Positions 7,609 to 15,625 of a stretch of DNA of 64,000 bases are shown here, piece after piece; position 1 is the stretch's first letter, and each line of letters begins with the position of its first letter. The translations under genes and the position numbers were made by a program. The notes under the pieces were generated by a model. That model was not told where the DNA came from and searched no databases. It worked only from the letters and a program-made list of their open reading frames with translations. Location: NCBI GenBank assembly GCA_018242585.1, contig JAFEBQ010000012.1:274563-338562 (forward strand), read 5' to 3'. The DNA is from Planctomycetota bacterium. GTDB taxonomy: Bacteria > Planctomycetota > Planctomycetia > Pirellulales > PNKZ01.

Positions 7609-9435
7609 CTACCGGCTCGGGTTGTCATCAATGCGCCGTACGGTCGCGTAATATGCCCCGCGGGTTGTGCCGTTCGGGCTGTGGAACCAGGTTTCCATTT
7701 TGGTCGAGCCGGCCGGCAGCTTGACCTGGAACGTGACACCCTTGGCGTCCTTGGCCACCGGCTGCTGTTCATCGAACGTGCCGATTTTCAGGCGGGCCGA
7801 GTCGATGGGGATCGCCTTGCCGCCGTCGACCGCGCCGGCAATTGGCGCGTCGACTTCGGCCGGCCAGCGTCGGAGCGTGATCTTGTACGTGCCGGCCCGT
7901 TCGACCAAGAGCGACCAATGGCCGTTCCCCTCGAAGCCGCGCTTCACGGCCGGCTGCCACCACTGGGGCGAGTTGTACCACTCGAAGCAAGTCAGCTCGG
8001 TCGGATTCTGACGCTCGCTGCCGATCACAATCTCGGCCGGCCGCGCAAAGTCGCGAGCCATCTCTATCCACCAATCGTCATACGCAAAAAGCAGCGTCAC
8101 AAAGTCGTTATGGACTCCGGGCATGTTGCGATTCTGAGCAGGATCCTTCTGCACATCGTAAAGCTCAATAGTGTAACTTGGTGGCTCGGATTGATCGTTG
8201 CGCACAATCAAACGCCACGAACCTTGCATCACCGCGGCAAAGCGATACTTCTCGGGCTCGGCCAACTCTTGATGGTGCGTAATCAGAATCCGGTCGGCCG
8301 GCACTTTGGCCTCGCCACGAACCACCGCCGCCAGGTCGATGCCGTCGTACGCCACCTCGGCTTTCGGCTTCAGCCCACACAGATCAATCAACGTCGGCAA
8401 CAAATCGAAATGAGCCGTCAGCCCGCCGACGTCGCGACCGCCGGCCAGCTTTCCGGCCGGCCAGTGAATGAAACACGGTACGCGGTGCCCCCCTTCATAG
8501 GGCGAACCCTTGCGTCCGCGCATTCCGGCGTTGTAGCCGCTGGACAGTGGCACATCGTTGCCGCGGAAGTCGGCCCCTTTGCCCACGCCGAACGTCGCCC
8601 CGCGGGCAGTGCCGTTGTCGGTCATGAAGATCAGGATCGTGTTCTCGGCCAGCCCCAGCTCGTCGAGCCGTCGCCGCAAGCGGCCGACGTTGTGATCGAT
8701 GTTGGCGATCATGCCATAGAACTTGGCCAGTTCCTGGTCGCCGCCGACTTGCGACTCATACGGCGCGGACCATTCGTCGGCCACGCGGTATGGCCCGTGC
8801 GGCGCGTTGGTCGCCAGGTAGACAAAAAACGGCGTGTCGCGCTTCGACTCGATGTAGCGAATCGCTTCGCTGAAGAACACGTCGGTGCAATAGCCCGAGA
8901 ACTTCTCGGCCTTGCCGTTGCGAAAATACGTGTCGTCGAAGTAGTCGTTGTCCCAAGCGTCGGGAATCTGACCCGACCCGCCGCCGCCGTGCATCAGCAC
9001 GTCTTGAAAGCCACGATCCTGCGGGCGGAATGGATAGTTGTCCCCCAGGTGCCACTTGCCAAACATGGCCGTCGTGTAGCCGCTGTCGGCGAAGGCCTGG
9101 GGCATCATTCGTTCTTCGGCCCGCGGCATGTGCCGCCCCATGACCGTGTGCCAGACGCCGACGCGCGTCGAGTAGCGCCCGGTCATCAGGGCCGCTCGCG
9201 TGGGCGAGCAAGTCGGGTCGACGTGAAAGCTGGTCAGCCGCACGCTGTCGGCGTACAGCCGATCAATCTCGGGCGTTTTAAGGACCGGATTCCCCGTGCA
9301 GCCCAAGTCGCCGTACCCTTGGTCATCGGTGATGATCAGCACCACGTTGGGCGGGCGCTCCGCAGCCCGGGCGTTCAGCCCAATGAAAGCGAACAGCAAT
9401 CCCGTGAGGATGGGCTGGATCAACGCGCGAGTCAC
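7609..9435 (-). CDS. Arylsulfatase-type sulfatase (Cys-type), exported
   Basis: A 608-residue sulfatase of the alkaline-phosphatase superfamily. After a signal peptide (TRALIQPILTGLLFAFIGLN, cleaved near ARA) comes PPNVVLIITDDQGYGDLG, giving the metal-binding aspartates. CSPTRAALMTGRYSTRVG contains the CxPxR signature; the Cys is converted to formylglycine by a maturase. GKWHLG and the later FMTDNGTARGATF supply further active-site residues. The C-terminal 110 residues are a beta domain typical of planctomycete sulfatases. The GTG at 9435 is preferred, with GAGGC about 8 nt upstream; an ATG at 9474 in the same frame is the alternative. It likely desulfates polysaccharides or aryl esters in the periplasm. 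It lies downstream of the PQQ-like gene on the same strand, 55 nt away. Confidence 0.92.
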   Translation of the reverse strand: MTRALIQPILTGLLFAFIGLNARAAERPPNVVLIITDDQGYGDLGCTGNPVLKTPEIDRLYADSVRLTSFHVDPTCSPTRAALMTGRYSTRVGVWHTVMGRHMPRAEERMMPQAFADSGYTTAMFGKWHLGDNYPFRPQDRGFQDVLMHGGGGSGQIPDAWDNDYFDDTYFRNGKAEKFSGYCTDVFFSEAIRYIESKRDTPFFVYLATNAPHGPYRVADEWSAPYESQVGGDQELAKFYGMIANIDHNVGRLRRRLDELGLAENTILIFMTDNGTARGATFGVGKGADFRGNDVPLSSGYNAGMRGRKGSPYEGGHRVPCFIHWPAGKLAGGRDVGGLTAHFDLLPTLIDLCGLKPKAEVAYDGIDLAAVVRGEAKVPADRILITHHQELAEPEKYRFAAVMQGSWRLIVRNDQSEPPSYTIELYDVQKDPAQNRNMPGVHNDFVTLLFAYDDWWIEMARDFARPAEIVIGSERQNPTELTCFEWYNSPQWWQPAVKRGFEGNGHWSLLVERAGTYKITLRRWPAEVDAPIAGAVDGGKAIPIDSARLKIGTFDEQQPVAKDAKGVTFQVKLPAGSTKMETWFHSPNGTTRGAYYATVRRIDDNPSR

Positions 9436-9490
9436 AATGGGTGCCTCGAAGAATAGGCGACCGTAACCAGACACTGATTAAACGGCGATG

Positions 9491-10966
9491 TTACTTCGGG
9501 TCGGGAATCAGTTCCACGCACACCAGCCGGTCGGCGCCGCGAACGTACATCAGGCCGTGCGACAAGATCGGCGCACCCCAAGCCGGATAACGCAGCAGGC
9601 GCAGCTCTTCACCCGGTGGCTCGTCAGCCGGTGGCGTCTTCGCCTCGTCGGCAGCGCCCGATTTCACTTCGCTGGTTGCCGGGGCGCGCAACAAGGCGTG
9701 ACTCACCAGGTCGAACTTCTCGGGATTCGCTTTCAGCAGCATCAGCTCCCCCGACTCGGCCAGGCAGACCAGGTGACCATCGACGTACATCAAGCTGCAG
9801 CGGGTCAGGTCCGGCCGGCTCCATTTCACCTCGCCGGTCTTCAACTCGATGCAACGCAGTTCGGCCGTCTGGGTGTGACGCCCGCTCGAACCATATAAAA
9901 AGCCTTCGTGATAGACGGCCGTATTCCAGTGGGTTTGCATCCGCCGAAACCGCGCACGGGGTTCATCCTTCCAGATCAGTTCGTATTCGCCCGGCTTTGC
10001 CCGCACCAGCGCGCTGCCGGGCCCGTAGGTCTCGGAGATGAAGACCAGGTCGTCGACCACGACCGGCGTGCTGGCGTTCACGCTTTCGAGCGTCGGGCTG
10101 CGCCACGGGAAGAAGAAGTCTTGCTTGCCGGTCTTCGGTTCAAAGCCAATCAAGCCGCCACGGGCCAGGACAAACCCCCAGCGCCGACCAGCGATCGTGG
10201 CCATCCGCGGCGAGGCGTAGCTGGCCAACTCGTCGCTGAACCGATAGGCCACTTGTCCGGTGCGCTTGTCGAACGCCACCACGCCCGAGCCGTTGCCGCT
10301 GACCCGGTCGAGCGCGCCCGGCGGGAGGGACCGATCGTCGGCGGGGCTGCCGCCGATGTTGGCGATGAGCAGATCCCCCTCGATCACCGGCGCGCCACCG
10401 ACGCCGAAGAAATTTTGAATCACGCCGAACTGGGCCGCCGTGTCGACTTTCCACAGCAGCTTGCCGCTGGTGACGTCCAGGCAGTGGAGCATTCCCTCGG
10501 CGCCGAATGTGTAGACCCGGTCGTCGTCGACAATCGGCTGGCAACGCGGGCCGTTGTCATAGCCGTACATGTCGGCGTAGTCGCTGGCGTAGTCAAACGT
10601 CCACAAGGGCGCGCCGGTCTCGCTGCGCAAGCATTCCAGCCGCGTCTGGGCGCCAAAGCGAGAAAACTGGAACAGCCGGCCGCGGCTGATCGAGGGAATG
10701 CTATAGCCGGTGCCAACGCGCCGGTGCCAGACAACCCGCGGGCCGTTTTCAGGCCACGGCGCGGCGAGGCCCGTCTCGGACGATTTGCTATCGGCCGTGG
10801 GACCGAGAAAGGCGGGCCAATCGACGCCGACTTTGCGCGTGCCCAGGTCGGCGACCGCCGACGCCGGCTCGGCAGCCGCCACGCTCAGGCCATAGCCAAG
10901 TATCAAAGCGCCGCACATCGCGACAACCCGTCGAATCGCACAAGTTTTCGCCGCCAGCGTGAACAT
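9491..10966 (-). CDS. PQQ-binding-like beta-propeller repeat protein, exported
   Basis: A 491-residue protein. The ATG at 10966 opens a signal peptide (MFTLAAKTCAIRRVVAMCGA, cleaved near SVAAAEP); the longer frame would run through the start of arfB on the other strand. The mature part begins DWPAFLGPTADSKSSETG, the common start of 'outer membrane protein assembly factor BamB-like' propellers. Repeats such as LHCLDVTSGKLLWKVDT, VAFDKRTGQVAYRF and RCIELKTGEVKWSRPDLT are PQQ/WD-type blades. The family gives no reaction by itself; PQQ binding is not shown. It is likely co-transcribed with the sulfatase gene, and the arrangement suggests periplasmic carbohydrate use, by inference only. Confidence 0.85.
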   Translation of the reverse strand: MFTLAAKTCAIRRVVAMCGALILGYGLSVAAAEPASAVADLGTRKVGVDWPAFLGPTADSKSSETGLAAPWPENGPRVVWHRRVGTGYSIPSISRGRLFQFSRFGAQTRLECLRSETGAPLWTFDYASDYADMYGYDNGPRCQPIVDDDRVYTFGAEGMLHCLDVTSGKLLWKVDTAAQFGVIQNFFGVGGAPVIEGDLLIANIGGSPADDRSLPPGALDRVSGNGSGVVAFDKRTGQVAYRFSDELASYASPRMATIAGRRWGFVLARGGLIGFEPKTGKQDFFFPWRSPTLESVNASTPVVVDDLVFISETYGPGSALVRAKPGEYELIWKDEPRARFRRMQTHWNTAVYHEGFLYGSSGRHTQTAELRCIELKTGEVKWSRPDLTRCSLMYVDGHLVCLAESGELMLLKANPEKFDLVSHALLRAPATSEVKSGAADEAKTPPADEPPGEELRLLRYPAWGAPILSHGLMYVRGADRLVCVELIPDPK

Positions 10967-11058
10967 CCGGTACACCGCGAGTGTCGTTTGCTGTTCGAGC
11001 CCCGCCCCATCATACAATTTCTCCACCGCCCGGGGACATTCAGGATATACTGCCCCAT

Positions 11059-11487
11059 ATGGCCAGCGAATCATTGATTGTGAATGACCGTCTGTCGGTC
11101 CCGATGGAAGAGATTGAACTCAGCTTTGTGCGCAGCTCGGGCCCCGGCGGCCAGAACGTCAACAAGGTGAACAGCAAGGCGCAACTGCGCTGGTATCCGC
11201 GGGCCAATACCAGCTTGCCCCCGGACGTGCGCGACCGGTTCTTGGCGCGTTATGCCACCACGCTGACCGTCGAAGGGGCCGTCGTCCTTAGCAGCCAGCA
11301 ACACCGGGACCAGCCGAGCAATACGGCCGATTGCCTGGAAAAACTGCGGGCTATGATCGCGGCCGTGGCCCTGCCTCCAAGGCGGCGCAAGAAGACACGT
11401 CCGGGTCGCGGAGCGATCGAACGCCGGCTGGAACGCAAACGCGCCACTTCCGACAGGAAACGCGACCGCCGCCGGTCGTACGATTGA
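11059..11487 (+). CDS. arfB: Peptidyl-tRNA hydrolase ArfB (alternative ribosome rescue)
   Basis: A 142-residue protein that releases peptides from ribosomes stalled on mRNAs without a stop codon. The core is ELSFVRSSGPGGQNVNKVNSKAQLRW, holding the catalytic GGQ of class I release factors in the ICT1/YaeJ context. The C-terminal tail is very basic (RRRKKTRPGRGAIERRLERKRATSDRKRDRR), as needed for entry into the empty mRNA channel of the ribosome. The ATG at 11059 starts the conserved region at the right distance; the longer frame is proline-rich and not family-like. Divergent from the PQQ-like gene. Confidence 0.93.
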   Translation: MASESLIVNDRLSVPMEEIELSFVRSSGPGGQNVNKVNSKAQLRWYPRANTSLPPDVRDRFLARYATTLTVEGAVVLSSQQHRDQPSNTADCLEKLRAMIAAVALPPRRRKKTRPGRGAIERRLERKRATSDRKRDRRRSYD

Positions 11488-11506
11488 CGCAGCCGGGTAG
11501 TTTGCA

Positions 11507-11670
11507 GGGGCTTGTAGTTTTGTCGGGTGCATTCCATGCACCTTAGTTCGGCGGACCACATCTTAACGGTCTGGAAATACCGCCGATTCGAACGCCGAAG
11601 ATATCCTGTATCGTTCTTTGAGCTACGCACAAATAAGATGCACGGAGTGCATCCTACAGGGTTACGAGCC
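11507..11670. repeat. Paired hairpin repeat with GATGCAC/GTGCATC words
   Basis: Two hairpins, GGTGCAT-tcc-ATGCACC (11526-11542) and GATGCAC-gga-GTGCATC (11637-11653), lie about 95 nt apart. They are themselves flanked by inverted CTTGTAG and CTACAG arms. It lies right after arfB and may double as a terminator. The interior has no gene-like frame. Confidence 0.6.
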
Positions 11671-11677
11671 ACTTCGC

Positions 11678-11809
11678 ATGAATCAGATTCTTGACGACCC
11701 AACTCGCTGGGGCCAAGACCGTTGGGAGCCGTTCCGACTCTCGACTGTTTTGATCTGCGTTGTCATCGCTCTGGCCCTGTTGATCGCCAAAGGCTGCTTT
11801 GGCATGTAG
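11678..11809 (+). CDS. Small single-pass membrane protein (hypothetical)
   Basis: A 43-residue open frame: MNQILDDPTRWGQDRWEP followed by a strongly hydrophobic helix (STVLICVVIALALLIA) and KGCFGM. The frame continues upstream to 11618, but that part runs through the GTGCATC hairpin. A soluble N-terminus and a C-terminal helix would suit a small tail-anchored protein. No family is recognised and no clear ribosome site is seen, so it may be chance. Confidence 0.35.
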   Translation: MNQILDDPTRWGQDRWEPFRLSTVLICVVIALALLIAKGCFGM

Positions 11810-12024
11810 CTGCGGCACGTTGAAACGATTCTGCCGCCTCGTGTGTTTACCCCATGCGCCGGCCTGCCCTGTAGAAAATCGCTGGCCAGCGCGTTAAGGT
11901 GACGCCGCGCTGGGGGCGGGCCGAAAACTCGGCAAACTCCGGCTCTGCCAGCACGTGCTGGGCGTCATTTCTTACCCATCCTTTTTTCTGGCGAGGTGGC
12001 GGCAAAAAGTCAGAGAAATTCTGC

Positions 12025-12069
12025 TTGCTCGGCTTGGGTGAAACCGATATAGTGAACACGCATTCACTA
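12025..12069 (+). promoter_or_regulatory. recA promoter with overlapping LexA-like palindrome
   Basis: TTGCTC (12025-12030), a 17-nt spacer and TATAGT (12048-12053) form a sigma-70-type promoter. A palindrome with 7-nt arms, TAGTGAA-N6-TTCACTA (12050-12069), overlaps the -10 box and the expected start site. Its core GAAC-ACGC-ATTC resembles the Gram-positive LexA/DinR box (GAAC-N4-GTTC) with one mismatch. An SOS operator is the likely reading, by inference. Confidence 0.6.
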
Positions 12070-12140
12070 CCGTACGTAGATTCAGTATCGCCGGTTTTAC
12101 GCTGCATTTCCCGGCCATTTTGAGCAAGAAGGATGGAACC

Positions 12141-13274
12141 ATGACGGCTGTCGCTACCCCCAAGTTGAACCACCGTATGCCCAAGAAGGAAGCCGCTGCC
12201 CCAAAGCCGGCCAAGAACCAGTCGGCCGACGCCAAAGAGACGCTGCTGAGCGAAAATCCCGCGCTCAAGCACACCATCGCCCAAATCGAGAAGGAATTCG
12301 GCGAAGGGGCGATTATGCCCCTGGGCTCGGATCGGACGGCGCGGATCGAAGGTTTTTCGACCGGCTGTCTGTCGCTCGACCTGGCCCTGGGGGGCCAGGG
12401 GATCCCCAAGGGGCGCATCGCCGAAATCTACGGCCCCGAATCAAGCGGCAAGACGACGCTGGCCCTGCACGTGCTCGCTCGCGCCCAGAAGGCGGGTGGC
12501 ATCTGCGCGTTTATCGACGCCGAACACGCCCTCGACCCGACTTGGGCCAAAAAACTGGGCGTCGAGCTCGAAACCCTGCTGGTCAGCCAGCCGAGCAGTG
12601 GCGAAGAAGCGCTGAACATCACGGAAATGCTTGTCAAATCGAACGCGGTCGACGTGATTGTGGTCGACTCGGTGGCCGCTTTGGTGCCGCAAAAGGAACT
12701 AGACGGGGAAATGGGGGATTCGCACGTCGGCTTGCAGGCCCGGCTGATGAGCCAAGCGCTCCGCAAGCTGACCAGCACCATCGCCAAAAGCAAGACGGCC
12801 CTGATCTTCATCAACCAGATTCGCGAAAAGATCGGCGTCATGTTCGGCAGCCCCGAAACGACCCCCGGCGGTCGCGCGTTGAAGTTCTATGCGAGTTGCC
12901 GCATCGATGTTCGCCGCATCGGGCAGTTGAAGGAAGGGGAAGTCGTCGTCGGCCAGCGGGTCCGGACCAAGGTGGTCAAGAACAAGGTCGCCCCGCCATT
13001 CCGCGTGGCCGAGTTCGACATGATGCACAGCAACGGCATCAGCTACGCCGGCGATGTTCTCGATCTGGCCACGGCCCAGCGGTTGGTGGCCCGGGTGGGG
13101 GCCTGGTTCCGCTATGGCGACGTGCAATTGGGCCAGGGACGGGAAAAGACCCGGGCCTATCTGGAGCAGAATCCTCAGTTGCTCGAAGAGCTGAAGGAAA
13201 AGGTGCTGGCAGCCGGAGCAACCATTCCGACCGGCGGCGGTGAAGGTGGCGGGGACAGCAGCAGCGACGAGTAG
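12141..13274 (+). CDS. recA: Recombinase RecA
   Basis: A 377-residue RecA, the DNA-strand-exchange ATPase that also triggers LexA cleavage. [13 protein letters not shown] is the Walker A motif; [12 protein letters not shown] is Walker [11 protein letters not shown] and [21 protein letters not shown] (L2 region) follow the family. The ATG at 12141 has AAGGA upstream (12129-12133). The N-terminus has about 35 residues of Lys/Ala/Pro-rich extension ([20 protein letters not shown]) not found in E. coli RecA. The C-terminus is short and Gly/Ser/Asp-rich. It is transcribed alone from the promoter at 12025-12069, and a structured repeat lies downstream. Confidence 0.98.
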   Translation: MTAVATPKLNHRMPKKEAAAPKPAKNQSADAKETLLSENPALKHTIAQIEKEFGEGAIMPLGSDRTARIEGFSTGCLSLDLALGGQGIPKGRIAEIYGPESSGKTTLALHVLARAQKAGGICAFIDAEHALDPTWAKKLGVELETLLVSQPSSGEEALNITEMLVKSNAVDVIVVDSVAALVPQKELDGEMGDSHVGLQARLMSQALRKLTSTIAKSKTALIFINQIREKIGVMFGSPETTPGGRALKFYASCRIDVRRIGQLKEGEVVVGQRVRTKVVKNKVAPPFRVAEFDMMHSNGISYAGDVLDLATAQRLVARVGAWFRYGDVQLGQGREKTRAYLEQNPQLLEELKEKVLAAGATIPTGGGEGGGDSSSDE

Positions 13275-13310
13275 CCGGCAGTGCTGGGAAGTGGGCTTCA
13301 AAGTAACAGT

Positions 13311-13467
13311 TGGGTGGCCCCGACAACTTGTTGCCGGGGTTGCGAAGCAACAAGAAACCTCGAGCGCCGGACTGATTGCAGTGGCGACTCGCCACTTGCT
13401 GAAAGCGTCGATCGAGGTTTCTTGCGGGCTGTGCCCGCCCAGGTTGCTTTAGCAACCTGGGCCACCC
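13311..13467. repeat. Multibranched structured repeat element, copy B
   Basis: Outer arms TGGGTGGC/GCCACCC. Inside: CCCCGaCAAC/GTTGcCGGGG, TTGC/GCAA with a GAA loop, CAAGAAACCTCGA against TCGAGGTTTCTTG with an inner GTGGCGA/TCGCCAC hairpin, CGGGC/GCCCG, and CCCAGGTTGC/GCAACCTGGG. It lies 36 nt past recA. The architecture equals that of copy A at 7432-7585. No gene is seen in the rest of the recA to protease gap. Confidence 0.78.
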
Positions 13468-13648
13468 GAGGCAGGCGTTAAAACTGGGCGAAAGTGGCCG
13501 ATCGCCCTATTCCAACACCGGGTTTGCCTTCCGATCTGGTTTGTGCCGGGTAGAATAGTAAAGTTTCCCTGGCACTCACGTTCTGGGCCGATGGCGCGCT
13601 CGCTGCGCGGCCATCGTCGCAGGCGACCCGATCGGAGTTTTCTTAGTC

Positions 13649-15160
13649 ATGGTTGGCTCCTTCCCTGCGCGGCAAGTGCGTTTCCGCCGATTCGCTCGAC
13701 CGTTTGCCGTTTCATCAGGCGTCGCGTTGCTTATCTTTGGCTTTTTGGCCGCACGGCCAGCGGCGGCCCAGGAAGTCGACGGCCTGCAAGCCGCTGTGGC
13801 GATCGAAAAGGCGATGACCCAGGCGATTGCGTCGGCCGAACGCTCGGTCGTGGCGATCGCTCGCATCGGACCGCGCGACCAAGCGCCGGCAGTCGTGCAA
13901 AACGGCCCGCTGCAGTTCGGTCAGATCAACACGATCAAAGAAAACGATCCGACCAGCCCCGAGTTCGTGCCGACCGAGTTTGGCACCGGCGTGGTGATCG
14001 ATGAAGCAGGGCTGATCCTCACCTGCCACCATGTGGTCGATCCGCAACCAACGGCAGATCATTACATCACGACGGTCGACCGGCGGACGTTCGTGGCGCG
14101 GCTGTTGGCCAGCGACGCGAAGTGCGATCTTGCTATCCTGAAGGTCGAAGGCAAGCCGTCCGATTACAAGTTCTCGCCGATCAAACTGGGCGACGCCAAG
14201 ACCCTGAAGAAAGGGCAGATCGTCCTGGCCCTGGGGAATCCGTACGCCATCGCCCGCGACGGGCAGGTGAGCGCGAGTTGGGGAATCATCTCGAACCTGA
14301 CGCGCAAGGTGGTCGGCAACAACGAGCCGTCCCCTCAGCAGAAGACCCTGTATCAATTTGGCTCGCTGATTCAGACGGACGCCAAGCTGAACCTGGGTAC
14401 CAGCGGTGGGCCGCTGTTGAACCTGCGCGGCGAGATGATCGGGCTGACCACGGCTCTGGCCGCCTCGGTCGGGTTTGAACAGTCGGCGGGCTTCGCCATT
14501 CCGGTCGACGACACGTTCCGCCGCCTGCTCGAGCCATTGAAGCAAGGCCGCTCGGTTTCGTATGGCTACCTGGGCGTCCAGCCAAGCAATCTGGCTTATC
14601 AGCAGCGGATGCACGGCATGCAAGGAGTGGTCGTCGAGATGGTCTCGCCCCACACGCCGGCGGCGCGTTCGGACCTACGGCGTGGCGATCTGGTGACGGC
14701 CATCGACGGGGTGCCGGTTTACGACGCCGACGCCTTGCGATTGGCGATCGCCGCCCACGGCCCGCGGGCGGTGACATCGTTTCGGGTCAACCGTGACGGC
14801 CGGCAGATGGTGATCCCGATCCGGTTGTCCAAGTCGCCGAATCCGCTGCCCCAGGTGGTGACACAGCAAGAGCCATTGTGGCGCGGCATGCGGGTCGACT
14901 ACCCGGTCTCGATCATGCAGTTGATTCCGTTGTTCGGCGAAGAGCACGACGACAGCGGCGTGCGCGTGATCGACGTCGAGGCGAACAGCCCCGCAGCCAA
15001 GGCGGGTATCGTGCGCGGCATGCTGGTAACGCGCGTCAACGATCTGCCCGTTTACGATCCGGAAGAGTTTCACGAGCGGGTCGACACGATGCAGGGAGCC
15101 GTCGAATTAACCGCGTCGATCAACACCCGGCCTCAGCAACATATCGTCGAGCAGCAGTAA
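13649..15160 (+). CDS. HtrA/DegP-like serine protease with two PDZ domains
   Basis: A 503-residue exported trypsin-like protease. After a signal peptide (FAVSSGVALLIFGFLAARPA) the protease domain shows the triad: His in LTCHHVVD, Asp in AKCDLAILKV, Ser in LGTSGGPLLNLRG. The last differs from the usual GNSGGPL by Asn to Thr, which is tolerated in the family. PDZ1 starts at YGYLGVQPSNLAYQQR and has GVVVEMVSPHTPAARSDLRRGDLVTAIDG. PDZ2 has VRVIDVEANSPAAKAGIVRGMLVTRVND. The role is periplasmic protein quality control. It lies just before the SRP RNA gene on the same strand. Confidence 0.9.
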   Translation: MVGSFPARQVRFRRFARPFAVSSGVALLIFGFLAARPAAAQEVDGLQAAVAIEKAMTQAIASAERSVVAIARIGPRDQAPAVVQNGPLQFGQINTIKENDPTSPEFVPTEFGTGVVIDEAGLILTCHHVVDPQPTADHYITTVDRRTFVARLLASDAKCDLAILKVEGKPSDYKFSPIKLGDAKTLKKGQIVLALGNPYAIARDGQVSASWGIISNLTRKVVGNNEPSPQQKTLYQFGSLIQTDAKLNLGTSGGPLLNLRGEMIGLTTALAASVGFEQSAGFAIPVDDTFRRLLEPLKQGRSVSYGYLGVQPSNLAYQQRMHGMQGVVVEMVSPHTPAARSDLRRGDLVTAIDGVPVYDADALRLAIAAHGPRAVTSFRVNRDGRQMVIPIRLSKSPNPLPQVVTQQEPLWRGMRVDYPVSIMQLIPLFGEEHDDSGVRVIDVEANSPAAKAGIVRGMLVTRVNDLPVYDPEEFHERVDTMQGAVELTASINTRPQQHIVEQQ

Positions 15161-15189
15161 CATCGGCCTTCCCCAGGCGCGCAGGTACT

Positions 15190-15470
15190 GCTTCTCTCTG
15201 GTGGACAAGCCCGCCAGTGGCACCCTTGATGTGGGACAGTGGGCCAACAACCTGCGCCGGCGCAAGAACTTACCTGGTCCGTTGAACCTGACGCTTTGAC
15301 GACGCCCCCTTGGCCGAGTACAACGGAGCAGTCGGCGACACCACGCTCGGCGCGGCCCCGCATGAGGGGCCCCCGCAAAGGGGACCTGTGAATCTGGTCA
15401 GGGGAGAAATCCAGCAGCCATAAACAGTCAGCTTCTTGTGCGGCGGGTCTCTCATTCGCGGCCGCGCCAG
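15190..15470 (+). ncRNA. ffs: Signal recognition particle RNA (large bacterial type)
   Basis: Positions 15396-15419 match the SRP helix 8 (domain IV) motif base for base in spacing: GGTCAGG-GGA-GAAA-TCC-AGCAGCC. In E. coli the same place reads GGTCAGG-TCC-GGAA-GGA-AGCAGCC, so the closing stem covaries and the tetraloop is GAAA. A long-range helix GCCCGCC (15209-15215) with GGCGGGT (about 15443-15449) closes the molecule; a size near 270 nt suggests the long form with an Alu domain. It sits directly upstream of dnaX, the same order as scr-dnaX in Bacillus. Exact ends are estimated. It binds Ffh and targets membrane proteins to the Sec translocon. Confidence 0.78.
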
Positions 15471-15625
15471 CCATTTTGTAGATCATTCGCCCTCTCAATT
15501 GGGGCGTCACTCGCCCCCGGTCATTGACCGGGGGCTAATGACGGATTGCAAGTCGCTCACCAATTGCGGCTCAACTAACCGACCACAACGCTCAGTCATC
15601 CCTCACGGCAACGGACGGCACGCAG

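Noticed and set aside
7519-9456. 645-codon plus-strand frame opposite the sulfatase
   Set aside because: Antisense shadow of a gene with CSPTR and other sulfatase motifs; composition is not protein-like.
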